DNA from: Arthrobacter sp. UNC362MFTsu5.1
GTDB taxonomy: Bacteria; Actinomycetota; Actinomycetes; Actinomycetales; Micrococcaceae
Assembly: GCF_000685965.1 (NCBI RefSeq)
Contig: NZ_JMLE01000010.1
Span: 109,354 to 173,353 of the forward strand
Reading direction: 5' to 3'
DNA: 64,000 nucleotides
Part shown: positions 58,699 to 64,000 of the stretch, piece by piece
Layout: every line of letters begins with the position of its first letter
Numbering within the stretch: position 1 is the stretch's first letter
Notes under the pieces: generated by a model
Seen by the model: only the letters and a program-made list of their open reading frames with translations
The model's database searches: none
Told to the model about the DNA's origin: nothing
Position numbers and translations under genes: made by a program

Positions 58699-60732
58699 TC
58701 AGTCCATCCCGCGGAGGTCCAGGACCAGCTCAGTGTCGCCGTCCGCCTGCAGCACCACCGGGATGCCCCAGTCCTGCTGGTACAGGTGGCAGGCCGCGTG
58801 GTCGGGGATCTCGCCGTCGGCTGTTTCGGGGCCGTCGCAAGCGGCAGCGCGGGCGGTGATGTGCAGGACGCCCTCCGGCACGTCGGAGGAGAGCTCCAGG
58901 GTCCGCTGCAGGCCCACTGATGTTCCGCCGCCGGACACCAGCAACTCGTGCGGGGTGGAGGAGATCTTCAGCTGCGTGGGATCGCCCCAGCGGTCGTCGA
59001 GCTTCTGTCCCGTGGGCGCCGTGAAGCGGACCGTCAGTCCCAGCGTCCCGGGCGCTACAGGGCTCTTGGGCCGGTGTGTCTGCACCGCGCCCTCGTCCAC
59101 CTGCTGCGCTTCCTTGGGGATGGGCACGTAGATCAGCTGGTGCTTGTTGGCTTCCACCACCACCAGCAGCGGCTCGGAGCCGGCCGTGTGCGTGTGGTCC
59201 ACAATCACGTCGGACGGCTCGGAAAGCCCCCGCGCCAGCGTGGACACGGTTCCGGTCGCGGGGTCGTAGCGGCGGACGGCGCCGTTGTAGGTGTCGGCGA
59301 TGGCCACGGAACCGTCCGGCAGCACCGTGACGCCAAGGGGGTGCTGCAGCCTGGCGTCGGCGGCCGGCCCGTCACGGAAGCCGAAGTCGAACAGGCCCTT
59401 GCCCACGGCAGTCTCCACGGTGACCGTACCGGCGTCGTCAATCACCAGTTTGCGCAGGGCGGACGTCTCGGAGTCAGCCACCCAGATGTTGCCGTCGGCA
59501 TCCTCGGCCAGGCCGGACGACTGGGCGAACCATGCTTCGTGGGCGGGGCCATCCTGAAGGCCTTCCAGCCCGTTTCCGGCCAGGATGGACACGGCACCTG
59601 AGAGCGGGTCGAAGCTGAAGATCTGGTGGACGCCGGCCATGGCGACCACCACGGCGTCGAGCTTGGCGGACCACACCACGTCCCACGGAGAGCTCAGCGC
59701 CACGTCCAGGGGATGATCGCTGAGGCGGCCGGTGAAGCCTGCGGCGTCCTCGTCCACCCGCGCCGGCCCAGTCTCCAGCAGGCGCTGCACGCCGCTGCCG
59801 GCGAGCGTGGTGACGGTTCCATCCGCGAGGGACAGCCCGCGCAGGCGGTGGTTGACGGAGTCGGCAATTACGACGTCGTAACCGGTCTTCGCTGCCACGT
59901 CTTCCGGCAGCAGGACAAGGCCCTGCGGCTCGTTGAACTGTGCGGCGGGTTTGACGGAGTCGACGTCGGCGCCGGGGCCGTCGGCGTAGCCCTTCGTCCC
60001 GGAACCGTAGGTGCGCAGCACTGTGTGGAAGTCCGTGTCCAGTTCCACCAACCGGTGGTGGCCGGTGTCCGTAACGAGCCAGGAGCCGGAGTCGGGCGCG
60101 ACGCCGCCGGACGTCCCGCCGTCGGACGTCCCGGCATCTGCAGTCCCGTTGGAGCGGGTGCCCCGGCCGGCCGGGAGGAAGAGGGCCTTGCCCGGGAACC
60201 GCAAGGTGCCCGACGTCGGCTCCGGAGCAACGTACGGGCCGTTGCCGCGGTGCAGGGTGCCCTTGGCCTCGTGCTGGGCGATGAGTTCCGGGATCAGTAC
60301 GGAGAGGCCGTCCGCGTGGCCTTCGCCGGACAGGTGCGCCACGATGTAGCCCTCGGGGTCGATGACCACCAGGGTGGGCCAGGCGCGTGCTGTGTAGGCC
60401 TTCCAGGTTTCCAGTTCGGGGTCGTCCAGGACGGGGTGGTGGATCTCGTAGCGCTCCACGGCGGCCGCGAGGGCGACGGGGTCGGCCTCGTGCTCGAACT
60501 TCGGGGAGTGCACGCCCACGGTCACCAGGACGTCGGAGTACTTCTCCTCGAGCGGGCGCAGCTCATCGAGCACGTGCAGGCAGTTGATGCAGCAGAAGGT
60601 CCAGAAGTCCAGGAGCACGATCTTGCCGCGCAGGGCTTCCAGGTCCAGGGATTTCCCGCCGGTGTTCAGCCAGTTACGGCCCACCAGTTCGGAGGCGCGG
60701 ACCCGGAGGTGGGTGCGTACGGTTTCGCTCAT
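58699..60732 (-). CDS. Thioredoxin-like / NHL-repeat protein (NHLRC2-like)
   Basis: Soluble protein of 677 residues. Residues about 15-150 form a thioredoxin-like domain with the sequence LLDFWTFCCINCLHVLDEL; Cys47, Cys48 and Cys51 give a CCxxC motif instead of the common CxxC. From about residue 195, repeated NHL propeller blades follow (DTGHHRLVELDTDF, ADSVNHRLRGLSLADG, NIWVADSETSALRKLVIDD, VAIADTYNGAVRRYDPATG). A beta-rich C-terminal domain ends the protein. No signal peptide is apparent. Related to NHLRC2-type proteins whose function is unclear. Overlaps the upstream CopD-CtaG gene by one base, so co-translated with it. Confidence 0.9.
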   Translation of the reverse strand: MSETVRTHLRVRASELVGRNWLNTGGKSLDLEALRGKIVLLDFWTFCCINCLHVLDELRPLEEKYSDVLVTVGVHSPKFEHEADPVALAAAVERYEIHHPVLDDPELETWKAYTARAWPTLVVIDPEGYIVAHLSGEGHADGLSVLIPELIAQHEAKGTLHRGNGPYVAPEPTSGTLRFPGKALFLPAGRGTRSNGTADAGTSDGGTSGGVAPDSGSWLVTDTGHHRLVELDTDFHTVLRTYGSGTKGYADGPGADVDSVKPAAQFNEPQGLVLLPEDVAAKTGYDVVIADSVNHRLRGLSLADGTVTTLAGSGVQRLLETGPARVDEDAAGFTGRLSDHPLDVALSSPWDVVWSAKLDAVVVAMAGVHQIFSFDPLSGAVSILAGNGLEGLQDGPAHEAWFAQSSGLAEDADGNIWVADSETSALRKLVIDDAGTVTVETAVGKGLFDFGFRDGPAADARLQHPLGVTVLPDGSVAIADTYNGAVRRYDPATGTVSTLARGLSEPSDVIVDHTHTAGSEPLLVVVEANKHQLIYVPIPKEAQQVDEGAVQTHRPKSPVAPGTLGLTVRFTAPTGQKLDDRWGDPTQLKISSTPHELLVSGGGTSVGLQRTLELSSDVPEGVLHITARAAACDGPETADGEIPDHAACHLYQQDWGIPVVLQADGDTELVLDLRGMD

Positions 60733-62921
60733 CAGCGTCCTTCCAGCTTTGAGTTGCGTTCAGCCAGCTTGGCGTCGCGTTCAGCCAACTTGGCAAACAT
60801 ATCGTTGTAAGCAGTGAGATCGGCGTCGTTATTCCTGTCCGCCGCGCGGTCGGTCCGTTTGGACTCCCGTGCATCCGAACGGGACCACATGATGGCAACG
60901 CCGATGGCCACCAGGAGCGTGGGTACTTCGCCGATGCCCCAGGCCACTGCGCCGCCCATCTGCTGGTCCAGCAGCGCGGAGGGCCCCCATGCCCGGCCCA
61001 GGTTGCCGAAGTAGTCCGCGGCCAGCAGGTTGGTGCCGCCCATGATCGCGACGCCGAAGAAGGCGTGGAAGCCCATGGTGGCCAGCAGCAGCAACAGCCG
61101 CATCGGGTAGGGCGCGCGGCGGGGCAGCGGGTCCGTGCCGATCATGGTCAGCACGAAGATATAGCCGGTGAGGGCGAAGTGCAGGTTCATGAGTTCGTGG
61201 CCCACGTGGTCGCGCATGGCGTAGCCGAACGCATCCGAGTAGTAGAACAGCACGATGGAACCGGCAAAGTTGGCCGCGGCGAAGAGCGGGTGCGTCACCA
61301 GCTGGGAGAACTTGGAGTGCACAAACAGCAGCAGCCATTCACGCAGGCCCCGCGAGCCGTCTCCGCGCGCGGGGAGGGCGCGCAGTGCGAGGGTCACGGG
61401 GGCGCCAAGCACCAGGAAGATCGGCGCCACCATGGTCAGCGCCATGTGGTCCACCATGTGGGCGGAGAACAACACCCGGCCGTAGACGGACGGCGGCCCG
61501 GAGGTGATGTAGGTGAGCACCACCAGCCCGATCACCCAGTTGATGCTCCGGAACCAGGACCATTTGTCGCCGCGGCGCAGGACCTTGGCGACGCCGAGGA
61601 AATACGAGACGAGGCCGAAGGCGGCGACGGCGATCCAGAGCCAGTCCAGCCGCCATTCGGTCAACCAGCGTTCCGGAGTCAGCTCTGGCGGCAGTTCGTA
61701 GCCGGAGAGGATGAACGCCGGCGAGGCGTCGGGAGCGAAGGTGGTGGGCTGAGGCGGGGCTGAACGGCCAAGGGCGACGGCGATGCCTGAGGTGGCACCC
61801 ATGATCAGCAGTTCCGCGATCACCAGCTGCCACAGCACCCGGCGGGAGGAGAGGGCACCGCCCTTGCGGTTCAGCTGCGGGATCACCCATTGGCGGTGCA
61901 TGAGGCCGATGCCGCCGAGCATCAGCGTGGCGACGGCCTTGGCGAGCACCATCTGCCCGTAGGCGGATCCGAAAAGGTCGTGCCAGGTGGTGATCCGGAT
62001 GCTCGCATTGATGACGCCGGAGGCGAATACCAGGACAAAGGCGAATCCGGCCAGGGAGGAGAAACGGCGGAGCGTGGGCTCGGTGATGTCGGCTTTGCCG
62101 GCTGCTTTGGCACCGGCGTTGGCGGTGGCGCCCGCCTTGGCGCCCCCCTTGGCGCCAGCCAGGATGCCGGACAGGACAGCCAGCATGATGATGCCGCCAA
62201 CCCACGCGGATACGCCCACAAGGTGCAGGGCCAGGGAGTTGATGGCGCCTTCATGGTCGCTGGAGCTTGAGGAGTGGCCGATGAGGGCGATGGGCACCAT
62301 GCCCACCAGCGACAGCACTAGCGTGAGGGCCAGGCCCGTCAGGGACCTCACCCCGAACAGTGCCGTGGTCACCACTGCGGCAACGATGGTGACGGCGAGC
62401 CAGGCCCGCCCGGTTTCGATGTCCGTCATGAAGTAGACCAGCGCGCGGGTGAACTCCGCATCCCCGGAGAGGGACTGGCCGGCAACATCCGAATAGGTCA
62501 GCACCAGCACTGCAATCGCTGACAGCGTCCATGCGGCGCCGGCAGCAGCGGCCACGGCCAAGGCACGGGAGAACGCCGGATGCTCGGGTGTCGCTGTGTC
62601 CTTGGACCGGGATCCGTTGGCGTTGCGGGGCAGAATGCCGACGGCGAAAATCAGGCCGCCGATCACCGTGGCCAGCGAGACGTTGTGGATGGCCTTGCTG
62701 ATGGGCAGCCCCCAGCGGATCAGCGCTCCGGGATCGGACACCTCGCGTGCAGCGGCGGCTCCGGAGAACAGGAGTGCGGCCGCAAGTCCCAGGAAGAGTG
62801 CTGCAAGGCCGGCGAACTGCCATGCCCGCGAAATGCCCGCCACGCTGCCGGATGCCCCAGTCCTGCCCGGAGTGGGGGAAGGCTGCGGAACGGTGGGGCG
62901 GGATTTTGCTGCTGAGGGCAC
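60732..62921 (-). CDS. CopD-like / CtaG (caa3 assembly) fusion membrane protein
   Basis: Integral membrane protein of 729 residues. The N-terminal half (about 1-390) is a CopD-like copper-resistance domain with eight helices (IHNVSLATVIGGLIFAVGIL, LHLVGVSAWVGGIIMLAVLS). The C-terminal half is a CtaG_caa3 domain with VLFSAHMVDHMALTMVAPIF and conserved His residues (MNLHFALTGYIFVLTMIGTD, MGFHAFFGVAIMGG). This fusion is typical of actinobacteria and is linked to copper delivery for cytochrome c oxidase. The final 30 residues contain a heptad-like repeat (FAKLAERDAKLAERNSKLEG). ATG start with a short disordered tail; overlaps the next gene by one base. Confidence 0.92.
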   Translation of the reverse strand: MPSAAKSRPTVPQPSPTPGRTGASGSVAGISRAWQFAGLAALFLGLAAALLFSGAAAAREVSDPGALIRWGLPISKAIHNVSLATVIGGLIFAVGILPRNANGSRSKDTATPEHPAFSRALAVAAAAGAAWTLSAIAVLVLTYSDVAGQSLSGDAEFTRALVYFMTDIETGRAWLAVTIVAAVVTTALFGVRSLTGLALTLVLSLVGMVPIALIGHSSSSSDHEGAINSLALHLVGVSAWVGGIIMLAVLSGILAGAKGGAKAGATANAGAKAAGKADITEPTLRRFSSLAGFAFVLVFASGVINASIRITTWHDLFGSAYGQMVLAKAVATLMLGGIGLMHRQWVIPQLNRKGGALSSRRVLWQLVIAELLIMGATSGIAVALGRSAPPQPTTFAPDASPAFILSGYELPPELTPERWLTEWRLDWLWIAVAAFGLVSYFLGVAKVLRRGDKWSWFRSINWVIGLVVLTYITSGPPSVYGRVLFSAHMVDHMALTMVAPIFLVLGAPVTLALRALPARGDGSRGLREWLLLFVHSKFSQLVTHPLFAAANFAGSIVLFYYSDAFGYAMRDHVGHELMNLHFALTGYIFVLTMIGTDPLPRRAPYPMRLLLLLATMGFHAFFGVAIMGGTNLLAADYFGNLGRAWGPSALLDQQMGGAVAWGIGEVPTLLVAIGVAIMWSRSDARESKRTDRAADRNNDADLTAYNDMFAKLAERDAKLAERNSKLEGR

Positions 62922-62987
62922 CTATCCATTGTCCGCTACGGGTGCCTGCGCCGCGAATCGGCCGGGTGCGCTAACGGCAGTTAACGC

Positions 62988-63023
62988 AAAGGGAGCGGCA
63001 ACCCTCAGGTTGCCGCTCCCTTT
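62988..63023. terminator. Terminator after hup
   Basis: AAAGGGAGCGGCAACC (62988-63003) pairs perfectly with GGTTGCCGCTCCCTTT (63008-63023) around CTCA, 19 bp past the hup stop. Symmetrical A/T ends allow either direction. Confidence 0.92.
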
Positions 63024-63042
63024 CAAGCGTTGGACGCCGGTG

Positions 63043-63327
63043 CTACTTCTTGGAGACAGCAGCCTTCAGCTTGGAGCCAGCGGTCAGCTTGACGCTGTGG
63101 CCAGCGGCGATCTGGATGGTCTCGCCGGTCTGCGGGTTGCGGCCGGTGCGAGCTGCACGGTCGGTGCGCTCAACTGCGAGCCAGCCCGGGATGGTGATCT
63201 TCTCGCCCGCGGCGACAGAGGTCTCGAATACCTCGAACAGTGCATCGAGCACGGAGTTGACGGCTGCCTGGCTGGTGCCGGCCTTGCCTGCTACCTCTGA
63301 AACAAGTTCACTACGGTTCTTAGCCAT
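63043..63327 (-). CDS. hup: HU family DNA-binding protein
   Basis: Nucleoid-associated protein of 94 residues. The HU core is complete: NRSELVSEVAGKAGTSQAAV, VLDALFEVFETSVAAGEKIT, GWLAVERTDRAARTGRNPQT with the DNA-intercalating GRNPQTGE loop, and GHSVKLTAGSKLKAAVSKK. It lacks the long Lys/Ala/Pro-rich C-terminal tail of mycobacterial HupB, so it is the short form. Dimers bend DNA and compact the chromosome. Monocistronic with its own terminator; an unusual 32-bp-period repeat lies upstream. Confidence 0.96.
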   Translation of the reverse strand: MAKNRSELVSEVAGKAGTSQAAVNSVLDALFEVFETSVAAGEKITIPGWLAVERTDRAARTGRNPQTGETIQIAAGHSVKLTAGSKLKAAVSKK

Positions 63328-63539
63328 TGATGTCCTCCTGGACGGTCATGATTTCTGGAGCCTGAACGCGGCGTGCGCACAAGCCACTGTTCGAAAACTT
63401 ACCAGCTTGCCGCGGTCAGGTCCGCAAATTCCGCGTGTTTCCGCCATTTTTTGAGGTAAATCACCGGTTTTGAGGCCTTTTGGCCCCGTATTTCGCCATC
63501 AGCGGACGGTCGCCGCAGCTCCCGCAGGGACGGGCCAGA
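63328..63539. other. hup upstream region
   Basis: Non-coding region before hup on the minus strand. It holds its ribosome binding site (AGGAG just upstream of the ATG) and presumably its promoter. I recognise no clear operator, and short open frames here look like chance. Confidence 0.4.
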
Positions 63540-63786
63540 ACGCTCTCTCGCCTTTCGTGCCCGCCCTGGCAACGCTCTCTCAGTTCCTGCGGGTTCCAAC
63601 CTCACGCTCTCTCACCGGGGGGTTCGACGGCGGTGGGTGGGTTGGGTGCCTGGCCGGCGTGGCCGGGCGGTGCCGGTGGTGCGAGAGGGTCCGTCAGAAC
63701 AACGCAGGATCCGCGAGAGGGTTCGTCTGAGGGGCCCGGGATCTGGGAGTGGGTTGCCCCTGGGGGTGCACGTTCCGGGAGTGGGT
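63540..63786. repeat. 32-bp-period repeat array, seven units
   Basis: Forward units ACGCTCTCTCG or ACGCTCTCTCA start at 63540, 63572 and 63604. Reverse units TGCGAGAGGGT, CGCGAGAGGGT, TGGGAGTGGGT and CGGGAGTGGGT start at 63680, 63712, 63744 and 63776. All intervals within each set are exactly 32 bp. The array fills the gap between the hup promoter and the 5S rRNA terminator. Reverse units grow less conserved towards the rRNA gene. Confidence 0.85.
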
Positions 63787-63808
63787 TTGTGTGTGGTGGT
63801 TAAAGTGG

Positions 63809-63838
63809 GAGAGCCCCAACCGTGTGGTTGGGGCTCTC
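63809..63838 (-). terminator. rRNA operon terminator
   Basis: GAGAGCCCCAACC (63809-63821) pairs perfectly with GGTTGGGGCTCTC (63826-63838) around GTGT, 13 bp past the 3-prime end of the minus-strand 5S gene. Confidence 0.88.
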
Positions 63839-63851
63839 GACCTGAATGGTG

Positions 63852-63969
63852 TTCCGGCGGTGACCTACTCTCCCACACCCTCCCGGGTGCAGTACCATCG
63901 GCGCTGTGGGTCTTAGCTTCCGGGTTCGGAATGGGACCGGGCGTTTCCCCCACGCTATGACCGCCGTAA
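63852..63969 (-). rRNA. rrf: 5S ribosomal RNA
   Basis: The minus strand reads TTACGGCGGTCATAGCG at the 5-prime end and ends GGTCACCGCCGGAA, with the two ends pairing as helix I. The conserved loop CCCATTCCGAACCCGGAAG and the GATGGTACTGC region are intact. About 118 nt, the usual length. It is the last gene of an rRNA operon whose 23S and 16S genes would lie beyond the window edge. Confidence 0.96.
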
Positions 63970-64000
63970 CCCTTGCTCCGCACCGGCCGGCCCCGTGGGG

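Noticed and set aside
1..64000. Prophage, integrative element or genomic island
   Set aside because: No integrase, phage structural gene, attachment repeat at the tRNA-Gly, or region-wide change in codon style was noticed.

Overview
The window is high-GC DNA from an actinobacterium, most likely the Arthrobacter/Pseudarthrobacter group of the Micrococcaceae. This rests on gene content: an actinobacterial type dCTP deaminase-dUTPase, PutA, a CopD-CtaG fusion, a short HU protein, a 5S rRNA gene, many GTG starts and 4-base ATGA overlaps. No phage, insertion sequence or CRISPR array is visible. It looks like an ordinary chromosomal stretch rich in transport, catabolic and regulatory modules.

Layout. 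1-5268 (minus): an Mrp/Mnh antiporter operon, with a fused MnhA-MnhB, MnhC and a partial MnhD. 5473-8619 (plus): a UMF1-type permease, then a KhtT/KhtU-like K+/H+ antiporter pair. 8659-14860: dcd, a secreted CAP/FG-GAP protein, a SRPBCC protein, tRNA-Gly(CCC), a 49-residue basic protein overlapping an alanine-dehydrogenase-family enzyme, and an MFS exporter divergent from a LysR regulator. 16086-24704: a zinc-ribbon protein, PutA, an amino-acid permease with a divergent LysR regulator, PanD and an AEC transporter. 24701-28612 (minus): a degenerate OtsB domain fused to a GH15 hydrolase, and a receiver-PP2C phosphatase. 28733-36423 (minus): one LacI-led glycan operon with ABC importer subunits, a GH130 phosphorylase and a secreted barrel protein, preceded by two LacI operators. 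36676-44203: an LLM oxidoreductase, a large Ig-repeat surface protein, a GH25-like secreted enzyme, a DJ-1/PfpI protein, an orphan solute-binding lipoprotein, and an AraC-VOC pair.

44289-51828 (minus) is a compact operon with an amino-acid-type ABC importer, three LLM flavin monooxygenases and a DUF1684 protein. It is divergent from an FAD/NAD(P)-binding protein and a GNAT acetyltransferase at 52097-54621. Its content resembles Bacillus operons that import and oxidatively cleave S-modified cysteines, and it is the best candidate for an undescribed catabolic system here. 54631-63327 carries a HerA-like ATPase, a membrane-anchored unknown, a DUF559 nuclease-like protein, a thioredoxin-NHL protein, a CopD-CtaG membrane protein and HU. 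The window ends in a 5S rRNA gene on the minus strand.

Two families of non-coding elements stand out and are not explained by the genes. The first is a set of arrays of an 11-bp motif (ACGCTCTCTCA or its complement) repeated at exactly 32-bp intervals, at three intergenic loci (8619-8661, 20322-20508, 63540-63786). The second is three elements of exactly 100 nt (36571-36670, 57536-57635, 58564-58663) with inverted CGTCAC/GTGACG ends and position-matched internal CTTT/AAAG blocks. Each of these lies just 3-prime of a minus-strand gene.
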